A stretch of DNA of 64,000 nucleotides, taken from assembly GCA_016720595.1 (NCBI GenBank), contig JADKKI010000011.1, positions 1-64,000 on the forward strand. Reading direction: 5' to 3'. The first letter of the stretch is position 1. Each line of letters starts with the position of its first letter. The notes below the pieces were generated by a model, which saw nothing but the letters and a program-made list of their open reading frames with translations, was not told the DNA's origin and made no database searches. Below are positions 25,206-34,494 of this stretch, one piece after another. The position numbers were made by a program, and so were the translations under genes. Source of the stretch: Myxococcales bacterium (lineage in GTDB: Bacteria; Myxococcota_A; Polyangia; Haliangiales; Haliangiaceae).

Positions 25206-27347
25206 AGCTCGGCTGCAGCGAGCCTGACCAAGCTCGAGGAAGCGCTCCAGCTCGAGCTGAGCAACCAGCAGCTCCAGGAGGACATCGCCGCACGGACCCA
25301 CGCCGAGGAGGCGCTCCGCGAGCGCGAGAACCGCCTCCAGATGCTGCTCGATCTCGGCGAGGCCCTACGCTCGCCGGGGAACCCCGATCGCATGATGCCG
25401 GAGGCGCTGCGGATCGTGGGCGCGCACCTCGACATCACGCACTGCGCGTACGCCGACCTCGACGCCACCGGCGAGCAGCTGACGATCCGCGCCGAGTTCA
25501 TCGTGGGTGGTGCGAGCCTGCTCGGGCGCCAGCCGATGGCGATCTTCGGCGAGCGCGCCGCGGAGGCCCTCCGGCACACCGCCGGCGCCCTCGTGATCCA
25601 CGACGTCAACGCGGCGCTCGAACCGGAGGCGGCGAGCAAGATCCGCGCGCTCGGGATCCAGGCGTTCGTCTGCTACCCCGTGCTCCGGGACGGCAAGCTG
25701 TGCGCCCTGCTCGGGGGCGGCCACGCAGAGCCACGCACCTGGACCCCGGCCGAGGTCGCGATCCTGACCGATGCGTTCGATCGCTGCGCCACCACGCTCG
25801 AGCAGCGCGCCAACGAGGCGCGGCTGCGCCAGAACGAAGCGCTGCTCCAGATCGCAGGCCGCGCGGCGCGCCTCGGCGGGTGGTCGGTCGATCTCGCCGA
25901 TGCGCGGATCACCTGGTCCGACGAGCTGTGTGCGATCCATGAGGTGCCGGCGGGCACCGCGCCCACCGCCTGGCAGGCTCTCGCCTTCTATGCGCCGGAG
26001 TTCCGCGAGCTGGTCAGCCAGCACGTCCAACGGTGCGCGCGTGACGGCACGCCGTTCGATCACGAGGTCCAGGTGATCACCGCGACCCAGCGGCGCGTGT
26101 GGGTGCGCACGATCGGGCAGGCCGAGCGCGGGCCCGATGGCGCCGTGACGAGGATCCAGGGCGCGATGCAGGACATCGATGAGCGCCGCAAGCTCGAGGA
26201 GCAGTTCCGGCAGGCACAGAAGATGGAAGCCGTGGGCCGGCTCGCCGGAGGCGTGGCCCACGACTTCAACAACCTGCTGTCGGTGGTCCTCAGCTACGCC
26301 GATTTCATCATCGAGGAGCTGAAGCCCGGGGACCCGATCCGCGATGACGTCATGGAGATCCGCAACGCCGGGCTCCGCGCCGCAGATCTGACGCGCCAGC
26401 TCCTCGCGTTCAGCCGCCAGCAGGTGCTCCAACCGATCGTCCTCGACATCACGCAGGTCGTTCACGGGATGGAGAAGATGCTGCGCCGGCTGCTCGGCGA
26501 GGACATCGAGCTCTCACTCCTGACCTCGCGACAGCTCGGAAAGGTCCACGCCGATCCGAGCCAGATCGAGCAGATCGTGATGAACCTCGCGATCAACGCG
26601 CGCGATGCGATGCCACGCGGCGGCAAGCTCAGCATCGAGACCGGCAACGTCGAGATCGACGCGAGCTACGCGATCGACCACCACGACGTGATCCCCGGAG
26701 CGTACGTGCTCCTCGCGATCTCGGACACTGGTGTGGGGATGGACGCGAGGACGCGCGAGCGGGTGTTCGAGCCGTTCTTCACCACCAAGGAACAGGGGAA
26801 GGGCACCGGCCTCGGCCTGTCCACGGTGTTCGGCATCGTGAAGCAGAGCCACGGGCACGTGTGGGTCTACAGCGAGGTCGGGCGCGGGAGCACGTTCAAG
26901 GTCTATCTCCCGCGCACCGACAAGGCGGCCGAGGAGGCTCCCCTCCCCCTGCCGACGCCGCTCACCTTGCGCGGCACCGAGACCATCCTGATCGTCGAGG
27001 ACGAGGAGGCGGTGCGGAACATGACCCGTACCCTGCTGCGGCGGCAGGGCTACAACGTGCTGGACGCCGCGAACGGGGGCGAGGCGTTCCTGATCTGCGA
27101 GCAGTACGCAGCGAAGATCCACCTGCTGCTCACGGATGTGGTCATGCCGCGGATGAGTGGCCGCGAGCTGGCCGAGCGGCTTGCGCCGATGCGGCCCGAG
27201 ATGCGGGTGCTGTATTTCTCCGGCTATACCGAGGACGCGATCGTGCACCACGGGGTGCTCGACGCAGGGATCTCCTTCCTCCAGAAGCCGATCACCTCGG
27301 ATTCGCTCCTGAGGAAGGTCCGCGAGCTGCTCGACAGCGCGACGTAG
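25206..27347 (+). CDS. Hybrid sensor histidine kinase, C-terminal part (GAF-PAS-HisKA-HATPase-REC)
   Basis: Continuation of the gene at 23779. No true start exists here: the frame picks up in a coiled coil ([18 protein letters not shown]). Then come a GAF (~50-200 of this segment), a PAS (~215-330), HisKA with the phospho-acceptor in [18 protein letters not shown] (His ~351), HATPase with [20 protein letters not shown] and [15 protein letters not shown], and a receiver domain with [10 protein letters not shown], phospho-acceptor Asp ~644 in [12 protein letters not shown] and Lys in FLQKPI. All catalytic motifs are intact. With the N-part the whole protein would be about 1,190 residues. The kinase core is a close paralogue of 30901-32472. 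Confidence 0.85.
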   Translation, partial: SSAAASLTKLEEALQLELSNQQLQEDIAARTHAEEALRERENRLQMLLDLGEALRSPGNPDRMMPEALRIVGAHLDITHCAYADLDATGEQLTIRAEFIVGGASLLGRQPMAIFGERAAEALRHTAGALVIHDVNAALEPEAASKIRALGIQAFVCYPVLRDGKLCALLGGGHAEPRTWTPAEVAILTDAFDRCATTLEQRANEARLRQNEALLQIAGRAARLGGWSVDLADARITWSDELCAIHEVPAGTAPTAWQALAFYAPEFRELVSQHVQRCARDGTPFDHEVQVITATQRRVWVRTIGQAERGPDGAVTRIQGAMQDIDERRKLEEQFRQAQKMEAVGRLAGGVAHDFNNLLSVVLSYADFIIEELKPGDPIRDDVMEIRNAGLRAADLTRQLLAFSRQQVLQPIVLDITQVVHGMEKMLRRLLGEDIELSLLTSRQLGKVHADPSQIEQIVMNLAINARDAMPRGGKLSIETGNVEIDASYAIDHHDVIPGAYVLLAISDTGVGMDARTRERVFEPFFTTKEQGKGTGLGLSTVFGIVKQSHGHVWVYSEVGRGSTFKVYLPRTDKAAEEAPLPLPTPLTLRGTETILIVEDEEAVRNMTRTLLRRQGYNVLDAANGGEAFLICEQYAAKIHLLLTDVVMPRMSGRELAERLAPMRPEMRVLYFSGYTEDAIVHHGVLDAGISFLQKPITSDSLLRKVRELLDSAT

Positions 27348-27460
27348 ACGACGCGACGTGAAGTGAGCGCATCCGCACGGTCGAGTTTGCGACCGACCTG
27401 CCGGGCGATCGCTGGCGTGCGTGGTAGACCGGTTGACCGACTGATCGGGCGGAGGGATGG

Positions 27461-29197
27461 ATGGCAGGGAAATCGAGCACTGCGAGTAACCGGATCCCCA
27501 CGCGGATCTCGGGCTTTGACCAGATCGCCGACGGTGGCCTCCCGCGGAACGGGCTCACGCTGGTCGTCGGCGAGGTCGGCACCGGCAAGACGATCTTCGG
27601 GATGCAGGTGCTCTGCTGCGGCGCGCGCGAGGATGGCGAGCCGGGGATCCTGGTCGCCTTCGAGGAGAGCCCAGGGCGGGTCAGGGCGAACACGGCGAAC
27701 TTCTCCTGGGGAAACCCGGACGCAGGCCAGGTCGAGATCATCGACGCGCAGCTCTCGCAATCGATCGAACAGGCCGGGGACTTCGATCTCCTCGGCTTGC
27801 TGTCGATCGTCGGGGCTCGCGCGACTGCTCTCGGCGCGCGGCGCGTGGTGTTCGATGGCATCGACGTGCTCCTTAACCACCTCCGAGACCGGACCCTCAT
27901 TCGCCGCGAAGCGTTCCGCCTGCGCGACTGGGTCCACGCGAGCGGCCTGGCCGCGATCGTCACGGCGAAGGCGCACGCGTCGGACTCCGCCGAGCCACGC
28001 GAGTACGATTTCCTCGCGTTCATCGCGGACTGCGTGGTGACCCTCGACCACCGGGTCGTCCAGGGCACCGCCCTGCGCCACATCCGCGTCGCCAAGTATC
28101 GCGGCGCTCCGCACTCCGCGAACGAGTATCCGCTCGCGATCACCCCGGCGGGGATCGAGGTCGCGGTCAACACGACGGTCGAGCTCGGATACGCGGTCTC
28201 CACCGAGCGGGTCTCCTCTGGCATCGAGCGGCTCGACGCGATGCTGTCCGGAGGGTACTACCGGGGCAGCTCGGTGCTGATCTCGGGCATGCCGGGCACC
28301 GCCAAGACCAGCCTCGCCGCGTCGTTCGCCAACGCCGCCGCCGCCCGCGGAGAGCGCACCGTGTACGTCAGCTTCGACGAATCACCGGATCAGATCGTGC
28401 GGAACGTCGCATCGATCGGGCTGAAGTTCGTACCCCACATCGCCGCTGGGACCTTGCACATCCACGCGATGCGCGGACGCTCCGAGAGTCCAGAAGCTCA
28501 GGTCGCACGGATCCGCGGATGGATCCGCGACGTCGCACCGCGCAACCTGGTCATCGATCCGCTGTCCGCGCTCGCACAGCACGGCGAGGAGGCCAACCGC
28601 GAGAATGCCGCGCTGCAGATCCTCGACCTCTGCAAGCACGCCGGTATCACCGTGTTCTGCACGTCGCTGCTCGGCAACCCTCTGCCGCACACCGAGCACG
28701 CCTTGCTCAATGTCTCGACGATCGCGGACATCTGGATGCACGTCTCGTACATGAGCCACGGCGGCGAGCGCAACCGCGCGCTCACGATCATCAAGGCCCG
28801 CGGCACCGGCCACTCGAACCAGGTCCGCGAGCTCGTACTGACCGACGCCGGGGTCACGCTCGCGAACGTCTACGCCGTGGATGGCGAGGTGCTGATGGGA
28901 ACGCTGCGCTGGGAGAAGGAGAACGATGCGCGGAGGACACGCACCGCCTCCAAGCACGCGGCGATCCTGCGAGAGCAGAAGGCGGAGCTCGCACTCGCCG
29001 AGACCCAGGCGCACCTCATGACGCTGTCGCGCGCACGAGCGATCCAGGAGGCCGAGCTCGCGCAGCTCCGAGCCGTGGCGGTGACCGAGGCGGGAGATCG
29101 CGCCGGTGAGGCGGACGAGCTGCTCCTCCGCCGGCGCGCGGACACGGAAGAGGCCGAGCTCGGACCCGGGCAGAACAAGGACAGCGCGACACCGTGA
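27461..29197 (+). CDS. kaiC: KaiC-like tandem RecA-fold ATPase
   Basis: A 578-residue protein with two KaiC domains. CI: ISGFDQIADGGLPRNGLTL, Walker A GEVGTGKT (37-44), catalytic pair FEES (Glu 68-69), SWG. CII: SSGIERLDAMLSGGYYRG, Walker A GMPGTAKT (276-283) and, in the place of the catalytic Glu pair, FDES (Asp306-Glu307). The CII phospho-site region NVSTIADIW (Ser419-Thr420) aligns with the Ser/Thr dyad of cyanobacterial KaiC. A charged coiled coil (~483-560) replaces the KaiA-binding tail. It should assemble as a hexamer and autophosphorylate or hydrolyse ATP in a KaiB-dependent manner. The stop overlaps kaiB (GTGA); histidine kinases flank it on both sides. Confidence 0.92.
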   Translation: MAGKSSTASNRIPTRISGFDQIADGGLPRNGLTLVVGEVGTGKTIFGMQVLCCGAREDGEPGILVAFEESPGRVRANTANFSWGNPDAGQVEIIDAQLSQSIEQAGDFDLLGLLSIVGARATALGARRVVFDGIDVLLNHLRDRTLIRREAFRLRDWVHASGLAAIVTAKAHASDSAEPREYDFLAFIADCVVTLDHRVVQGTALRHIRVAKYRGAPHSANEYPLAITPAGIEVAVNTTVELGYAVSTERVSSGIERLDAMLSGGYYRGSSVLISGMPGTAKTSLAASFANAAAARGERTVYVSFDESPDQIVRNVASIGLKFVPHIAAGTLHIHAMRGRSESPEAQVARIRGWIRDVAPRNLVIDPLSALAQHGEEANRENAALQILDLCKHAGITVFCTSLLGNPLPHTEHALLNVSTIADIWMHVSYMSHGGERNRALTIIKARGTGHSNQVRELVLTDAGVTLANVYAVDGEVLMGTLRWEKENDARRTRTASKHAAILREQKAELALAETQAHLMTLSRARAIQEAELAQLRAVAVTEAGDRAGEADELLLRRRADTEEAELGPGQNKDSATP

Positions 29198-29499
29198 CCA
29201 GCCCTACCTCGCCCCTCGCACCGTTGAAGATCCGCCTGTACATCGCCGGCGACGGACCGAACTCGCTCGCGGCCACGCGCAACCTCGAGAGCGTCCTCGA
29301 GCGGACCACCGGTCGCACGATCGATCTGGAGGTCATCGACGTGGTGGCGAACCCCGAGCGCGGCATCGCGGCGGGGATCTTCGTGACTCCGATGCTCGTG
29401 AAGCTCGAGCCCGCACCGGAGCGACGCATCCTCGGCAACCTCCAGGACCGAGTGACCCTCCTCACCGCCCTCGGCCTCACCGAGGTACCGGTTGAGTGA
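29194..29499 (+). CDS. kaiB: KaiB-family protein
   Basis: A 101-residue thioredoxin-like KaiB: KIRLYIAGDGPNSLAATRNL (beta1-alpha1), IDLEVIDVVANPERG, FVTPMLVKLEPAPERRILGNL with the conserved cis-Pro and the RRILGNL helix start. Length and motifs are those of KaiB, not of the SasA N-terminal domain, as there is no kinase attached. It starts at GTG 29194, overlapping the kaiC stop, so the pair is made together. In cyanobacteria fold-switched KaiB binds KaiC and KaiA; no KaiA is encoded here, so it is likely part of a simpler hourglass-type or stress-response module. The last eight bases overlap the TTG start of the second histidine kinase. Confidence 0.95.
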   Translation: MTSPTSPLAPLKIRLYIAGDGPNSLAATRNLESVLERTTGRTIDLEVIDVVANPERGIAAGIFVTPMLVKLEPAPERRILGNLQDRVTLLTALGLTEVPVE

Positions 29500-30403
29500 C
29501 CTCCTGAGCTCACAGCGTGAGAACGCGGAGCTCCGCGCCCGGAACCTGGCTCTCGAGCGTCGGGTGTCGGATACCGAGGCGGCGCTCGCGGCGGTTGCGC
29601 GTGGCGAGGTCGATGCGGTCGCGATCGCTGCCTCGGCGAGTCCGATCCTGCTTCACGCAGCCCAAGCGCGGTTGCGGAGCAGCCAGCAGCTGCTCCGGGC
29701 CGTGTTCGATAGCTCGACGGACGCCATCATGCTCGCCGACGATCACGGCGTCTACATCGACGCTAACCCGGCCGCGCTCTCGTTGCTCGCCCTGGCGCGC
29801 GACGAGGTCATCGGCCAGCGGTTCACGGCGTTCGTGGTCACTGAGGCTGACAGCGAGGCCGGGCTGAAGCACTTCCTCCCGCACGGCAGCCTGGCTGGGC
29901 AGCTGACCATCAGGCGCTCCGATGGAACGCTCCGGATCGTGGACTACAGCGCGGTCGCGAACGTGACCCCTGGTGTGCACCTATCGGTCCTCCGCGACGT
30001 CACAGAGCGCGAGCTGGCCGAGGAGGCGCTGCGCGCGAGCCGCGATCAGCTCGAGGAGGCGCAGGCGATCGCTCATGTCGGGAGCTGGACCTCCGACGTC
30101 TCGCCCGACGGGAAGATCGAGTGGTCGTCCGAGTGCTACCGGATCTACGGGATCCCCGAGGGGACCCCGATGACGGTGGCCGCCTTCTTCGCGCACGTCC
30201 ATCCCGACGATCGCGAGCGCATGCACCTCACCACCCGCGCCGCCCTCGATCAGGGCGCGCCGGCGGAGATCGAGCACCGGATCGTACGCTGCGATGGTCA
30301 GGTGCGCCGGGTCCAGCAGCGCGGCGTCGTGGAGCGCGATGCGACGGGGTTGGCGATCCGGATGTTCGGGACGCTGCAGGACGTCACGGATCGGGTCGCG
30401 GCC
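29492..30403 (+). CDS. Second hybrid sensor histidine kinase, N-terminal part (PAS-PAS), same gene as 30901-32472
   Basis: This starts with a TTG at 29492 inside the kaiB stop region, giving MSDLLSSQRENAELRARN and a coiled coil, PAS 1 (~65-180; FDSSTDAIMLADDHGVYIDA, LSVLRDVTERELAEEAL) and PAS 2 with its PAC motif (~190-300; HVGSWTSDVSPDGKIEWSSE, FGTLQDVTDRV). At codon 304 the sequence falls into a 500-base G-rich tract and the frame is lost. The gene is coupled to kaiB by overlap, which ties the kinase to the Kai proteins. It has no membrane helix or DNA-binding domain. Confidence 0.8.
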
Positions 30404-30900
30404 CCGAGGGGAGGGAGAGGAAGAAAGGGCCGGGGGGCCCCGGGGGGGGGCGGCGCCGGCGGGCGGCCGGGGGCGGACCGACGGAGCGCCCGGGAACCCC
30501 CCCGGGGGGGGGCGGGGGGGGGGCGGCGGGGGGCGCCCGGGCGCCCCGCGGGGGGGGGGGGGGGGGGGGGGGGGCGGGGGGGGGGGGGGGGGGGGCGGGC
30601 GGGGGGGGCGGGGGCCGGGGGGGGGGGGGGGGCGGGCCCGGGGGCCGCGCGCGGAGGCAGCGACCGGCGCGGGCGCGGGGGCGCAGGGGGGGCGACCCGC
30701 CCCGGCCGGGCAGGGCGGGGGCGCGGGGCCGGCCCCCCGCGCCGCCGGCGGCGCTGGACGAAAAAAAAGGCAGAAGACAGACCAAGCGAGAAGAGAGGAA
30801 AACAGGGGGGGAGGGGGGGGGCCGGGGCGGGGCGGCGCGGCGGGCGGGGCCCGGGGGCGGGGGGGGGGGGGGGGGGGCCGCCGGGGGCCGGAAAAAAAGG
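30404..30900. other. About 500 bases of G-rich anomalous sequence within the second histidine kinase
   Basis: This stretch is overwhelmingly G on the plus strand, with runs well over ten and only scattered C, plus a few A-rich patches near 30760-30800 and 30888-30898. It matches neither the composition nor the codon usage of the surrounding gene, and sense resumes abruptly at 30901. It replaces an inter-PAS linker in a conserved kinase and is best read as base-calling noise or assembly filler of unknown true length. Nothing inside should be annotated. Confidence 0.85.
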
Positions 30901-32472
30901 GAGGATCTCCGGGCCCACCTCGCCGCGATCGTGGAGTCCTCCGACGATGCGATCACGAGCGCCACCCTCGACGGCACGATCACGAGCTGGAACCGCGGTG
31001 CCGCGGACCTCTATCTGTATCCCGCGGCCGAGATGATCGGGACCTCGATGCACCGCCTGATCCCGCACGATGCTCTCGACACCGAGCGTGAGATCCTGAG
31101 CCGCGCCGACCGCGGCGAGAGCATCCGCCAGTACGAGTGCGTGCGCCTTCGCAAGGATGGCACGCTGATCGACGTCGCCGTCACGCTCTCTCCGGTTCGG
31201 GGCGTGGATGGCAAGGTGATCGGTGTGTCCTCGATCGCTCGCGACCTCACGCCGCGCCGAACCGCCGAGGCTGCGCACCGCCAGACCGAGGAGAAGCTCC
31301 GGCAGGCGCAGAAGATGGAGGCCGTGGGACGGCTCGCCGGCGGCGTGGCGCACGACTTCAACAACCTGCTCACCGTGGTCCTCAGCTACAGCGAGTTCGC
31401 GATCGAGGACCTCAAGCCTGGTGACCCCCTGCGCGAGGACATGATCCAGATCAAGCAGGCCGCGATGCGCGGGACCGATCTGACCCGTCAGCTCCTCGCG
31501 TTCAGCCGGCAGCAGGTGCGCCAGCCGCACGTCATCAACCTCCACGAGATCGTCGCCGGGATGCGGGTCATGCTCAAGCGTCTACTGGGCGAGGACGTCG
31601 AGCTCCAGCTCGACGCGCGGACGGTGAGCGGACGCGTCCTCGCGGATCCGGGGCAGATCGAGCAGGTGGTGATGAACCTCGCGGTCAACGCGCGCGATGC
31701 GATGCCCGACGGAGGGAACGTCACCATCGGGATCAGCGACGTGCACGTCGACGCCGCGTACCTCGGCGGGGGCTCGGGGGTTCCTGCCGGTGACTACGTC
31801 TTGCTGTCCGTGAGGGACAACGGTGGTGGGATGGATGCGGCCACCCGCTCGCGGATCTTCGAGCCGTTCTTCACCACCAAGGACGCGGGTAAGGGCACCG
31901 GGCTCGGGCTGTCGACGGTGTTCGGCATCGTGCAGCAGAGCGGGGGACACTTGCGGGTCCTCAGCGAACGGGGCGCCGGCAGCACGTTCGAGGCGTACTT
32001 CCCGCAGACCGATCAGGTCGAGGCGGAGATCAGCGCGTCGCGCCAGCTGCCGGTGATCGGCGGTGGAGAGACGATCCTGCTCGTCGAGGACGAGGATCAG
32101 GTCCGAGCCGTGGCCAGCGCGATCCTCCGGCGCAGCGGCTATCACGTGATCGACACCGCGAACGGCGGAGAGGCGTTCCTGATCTCGGGCGACTACGTCG
32201 GCAGGATCCACCTGCTGCTGACCGATGTGGTGATGCCGCGGATGAGCGGGCGGAGGCTGGCGGAGGAGCTGGCGCCGCTCCGGCCCGAGATGAAGGTGCT
32301 GTTCGCCTCGGGGTATACGGACGACGCGATCGTCCATCACGGCGTGCTCGAGAAGGGTGTCGCCTTCCTCCAGAAGCCGTTCACCCCCAGCACCCTCCTC
32401 CAGCGGGTCCGCGAGGTGCTCGATGCGCCGGCGCAGCCGCGGTTCGACCACCCGGCCGCTGCGATTTCCTGA
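30901..32472 (+). CDS. Second hybrid sensor histidine kinase, C-terminal part (PAS-HisKA-HATPase-REC)
   Basis: Continuation of the gene at 29492, entered in a different frame. It opens with a PAS domain (AAIVESSDDAITSATLDGTI), then HisKA with the acceptor in [18 protein letters not shown] (His ~151 of this part), HATPase motifs NLAVNARDAMP, VRDNGGGMD and [15 protein letters not shown], and a receiver with ILLVEDEDQV, acceptor Asp ~442 in [12 protein letters not shown] and FLQKPF. All phospho-transfer residues are intact. Kinase and receiver regions closely match the first hybrid kinase, so one arose by duplication around kaiBC or the two form a matched pair. No separate output regulator is encoded nearby. 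Confidence 0.85.
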   Translation, partial: EDLRAHLAAIVESSDDAITSATLDGTITSWNRGAADLYLYPAAEMIGTSMHRLIPHDALDTEREILSRADRGESIRQYECVRLRKDGTLIDVAVTLSPVRGVDGKVIGVSSIARDLTPRRTAEAAHRQTEEKLRQAQKMEAVGRLAGGVAHDFNNLLTVVLSYSEFAIEDLKPGDPLREDMIQIKQAAMRGTDLTRQLLAFSRQQVRQPHVINLHEIVAGMRVMLKRLLGEDVELQLDARTVSGRVLADPGQIEQVVMNLAVNARDAMPDGGNVTIGISDVHVDAAYLGGGSGVPAGDYVLLSVRDNGGGMDAATRSRIFEPFFTTKDAGKGTGLGLSTVFGIVQQSGGHLRVLSERGAGSTFEAYFPQTDQVEAEISASRQLPVIGGGETILLVEDEDQVRAVASAILRRSGYHVIDTANGGEAFLISGDYVGRIHLLLTDVVMPRMSGRRLAEELAPLRPEMKVLFASGYTDDAIVHHGVLEKGVAFLQKPFTPSTLLQRVREVLDAPAQPRFDHPAAAIS

Positions 32473-32506
32473 TTGACACTGGGGCCATTCCATCAATGAT
32501 CGCGCG

Positions 32507-33370
32507 ATGACCACCCACCGCCGCTTCGACCGGACCGCACGCCTCCTGGGGGATGCGGGGCTCGCGAAGCTCGGCGCATCGACCATGACCGTGTTCGGCG
32601 TGGGCGGGGTTGGCTCGTACGCGGCGGAGGCGCTCGTGCGCAGTGGTGTGGGGCGCGTGATCCTGGTCGACTACGATCGGATCTGCGTGACCAACGTGAA
32701 CCGCCAGCTCCACGCGATGAAGGGCACGCTCGGCAAGTCCAAGGTCGACGTGATGGCGGAGCGGCTGCGCCAGATCAACCCCGATGCCACGATCGAGGCC
32801 CGCTCCGAGTTCTACAGCGCGGAGACCTCGGCACGCCTGCTGGTGCCCGAGCCCGACGTGGTGATCGACGCGATCGACAACATCGCCGCCAAGATGCACC
32901 TGATCGCCACCTGCGTGAAGGACAAGCTCCGCCTCGTGTCCTCGATGGGCGCGGCCGCGCGACTCGATCCCACGATGGTGCGGGTCTCCGATCTCTCGGA
33001 GACGCGCGTGGATCCGTTCGCGCGCGAGCTGCGTCGCAACCTCCGTCGCAAGCACGAGCTCGATTGCACGCAGAACCTCGGCGTGTGGGCCGTGTACTCC
33101 GAGGAGCCCCCGATCCCGCCCCACGAGCTCGCGTACGACAGCGGTGGCTTCCGCTGCGTGTGCCCGGGCGGAGAGAACGGTCTGAACGACTGCGAGCACC
33201 GCAATCGCGTGGAGGGCTCGGTGGCGTTCGTGCCGTCAGTGTTCGGTGCCACCGCCGCCTCGGTCGCGATCAAGCTGCTGCTCGGGATGCCGTTGCCGAA
33301 GCCGCTGTCCGATCCGGATGCGCCGCGCCCGGTGCGCCCCACGCGCCACGCCACGCTGCCGCCGAGCTGA
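32507..33370 (+). CDS. tcdA: tRNA threonylcarbamoyladenosine dehydratase (TcdA/CsdL)
   Basis: A 287-residue E1-like enzyme: RFDRTARLLGDAGLAKL, nucleotide-binding VFGVGGVGSYAAEALVRSG, VDYDRICVTNVNRQLHA, DAIDNIAAKMHLI and GAAARLDPTMVRVSDLSET are TcdA signatures. It makes the cyclic form of t6A at position 37 of ANN-decoding tRNAs, using ATP. C-terminal cysteines (FRCVCPGGENGLNDC) fit the Cys-rich tail of many members. Its stop overlaps the ATG of a lipoprotein gene by one base, an association without clear functional logic. Confidence 0.93.
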   Translation: MTTHRRFDRTARLLGDAGLAKLGASTMTVFGVGGVGSYAAEALVRSGVGRVILVDYDRICVTNVNRQLHAMKGTLGKSKVDVMAERLRQINPDATIEARSEFYSAETSARLLVPEPDVVIDAIDNIAAKMHLIATCVKDKLRLVSSMGAAARLDPTMVRVSDLSETRVDPFARELRRNLRRKHELDCTQNLGVWAVYSEEPPIPPHELAYDSGGFRCVCPGGENGLNDCEHRNRVEGSVAFVPSVFGATAASVAIKLLLGMPLPKPLSDPDAPRPVRPTRHATLPPS

Positions 33371-33999
33371 TGCGGGCGCTCGTCCTCGCGGCCCTCGCCG
33401 TGACGGCGTGTCGCGAGGCCGCGCCTCCCGCCGGGCTCGACGGCTATCTCGGCGCGCTCGCCGGCGCTGATGAGGCCTCGCGGACGGCGGCGGTCGCCGG
33501 ATGGAAGCTCGATGCGGCCGGCTGGGCGCGCGTGACCACCGATCCGTATCGCGCGGTGTACGCGGACTACGCGCGGGCGTTCGATGCCGCGGCCCCGGCG
33601 CTGGTTACACGGCTCGCCCACGGCGGAGCGGTCCAGGTGCGGCCGCACTTCGCAGGAGATCCGAAGCTGACCGTGGGCCAGGCGCGCGCGAGGTGGGCGC
33701 AGCCGGTGCAGGCGCCCAGTGAAGTCGCGGATCTCGACGACGGTCCCCTCGATGCGGTGTTCGTCCGGGACGAGGGTTCCTGGCGAATCATCGTGGGAAT
33801 CGACGTGATCGTGCGCGCGCGCGCTGCGAGGTGGGATCCGGACTGTGGAGCGTTGCTTGGCCAGCAGATCGCGGGGCGCTGCGCGGATGCGGCCTGGGTG
33901 ATCGCCGAAGCGGCGCTCCGTGAGGACCGAGGAAGGTTCGATCACGCGTGCACGCTCGCGAGGAGCCTGTGCCCGTTCCATGCTACCCCTCCGCCATGA
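33370..33999 (+). CDS. Hypothetical lipoprotein
   Basis: A 209-residue protein whose ATG overlaps the tcdA stop (TGATG). The short signal MRALVLAALAVTAC gives a lipobox at VTAC. The mature part is alpha/beta with VRPHFAGDPKLTVGQARARW, LDDGPLDAVFVRDEGSWRII and a C-terminal Cys-containing helix region (DPDCGALLGQ, AGRCADAAW, HACTLARSLC). The four C-terminal Cys could form two disulfides. No family recognised. Its stop overlaps the peroxiredoxin start (ATGA), so the three genes are one transcription unit. Confidence 0.7.
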   Translation: MRALVLAALAVTACREAAPPAGLDGYLGALAGADEASRTAAVAGWKLDAAGWARVTTDPYRAVYADYARAFDAAAPALVTRLAHGGAVQVRPHFAGDPKLTVGQARARWAQPVQAPSEVADLDDGPLDAVFVRDEGSWRIIVGIDVIVRARAARWDPDCGALLGQQIAGRCADAAWVIAEAALREDRGRFDHACTLARSLCPFHATPPP

Positions 34000-34481
34000 T
34001 CACCACCGGCCAGAAGGTTCCATCCATCACCATCAAGCAGGCGACCCCCGAGGGCGGCGCTGACGTCGACCCGTCGGTGCTGTTCGCCGGCAAGAAGGTC
34101 GTCATGTTCTCGCTGCCCGGCGCGTTCACGCCGACCTGCTCGGCGAAGCACCTCCCCGGCTACCTGGCCAAGCTCCCCGAGCTCAAGGCGCAGGGCGTGG
34201 ACATCGTCGCCTGCCTCTCGGTCAACGATGCCTGGGTGATGAAGGCGTGGGCGGAGCAGCACGACGCGCTGGGGAAGATCGTGATGCTCGCCGATGGCAG
34301 CGGTCACTTCTCCAAGGCGCTCGGGATCGAGGCTGATCTCGACAAGGCTCAGATGGGATTGCGCTGCCGGCGCGGCGTGCTGACGTTCGCCGACGGCGCC
34401 CTGACCTCGATCGCGATGGAGGCCCCGGGCAAGTTCGACGTGTCGAGCGCCGAGGCCTGTCTCCTCGATCTCAAGAAGTGA
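33996..34481 (+). CDS. Peroxiredoxin of the Prx5 subfamily
   Basis: A 161-residue thioredoxin-fold peroxidase from ATG 33996 (overlapping the previous stop). The peroxidatic site is PGAFTPTCSAKHLPGY, the Prx5/AhpE-type PxxxTxxC motif, and LSVNDAWVMKAWAEQH is the subfamily's second block. It reduces H2O2 and organic hydroperoxides using thiols or glutaredoxin. A further Cys occurs at LRCRRGVLTF, and one at EACLLDL could be resolving, but 1-Cys chemistry is also possible. Cytoplasmic, with no signal. Usual length. Confidence 0.93.
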   Translation: MITTGQKVPSITIKQATPEGGADVDPSVLFAGKKVVMFSLPGAFTPTCSAKHLPGYLAKLPELKAQGVDIVACLSVNDAWVMKAWAEQHDALGKIVMLADGSGHFSKALGIEADLDKAQMGLRCRRGVLTFADGALTSIAMEAPGKFDVSSAEACLLDLKK

Positions 34482-34494
34482 TAGCGTCCGGCGC

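Noticed and set aside
30404..30900. Gly-rich or Pro-rich proteins readable in the G-tract
   Set aside because: The tract is anomalous sequence; poly-Gly, poly-Arg or poly-Pro translations are meaningless.
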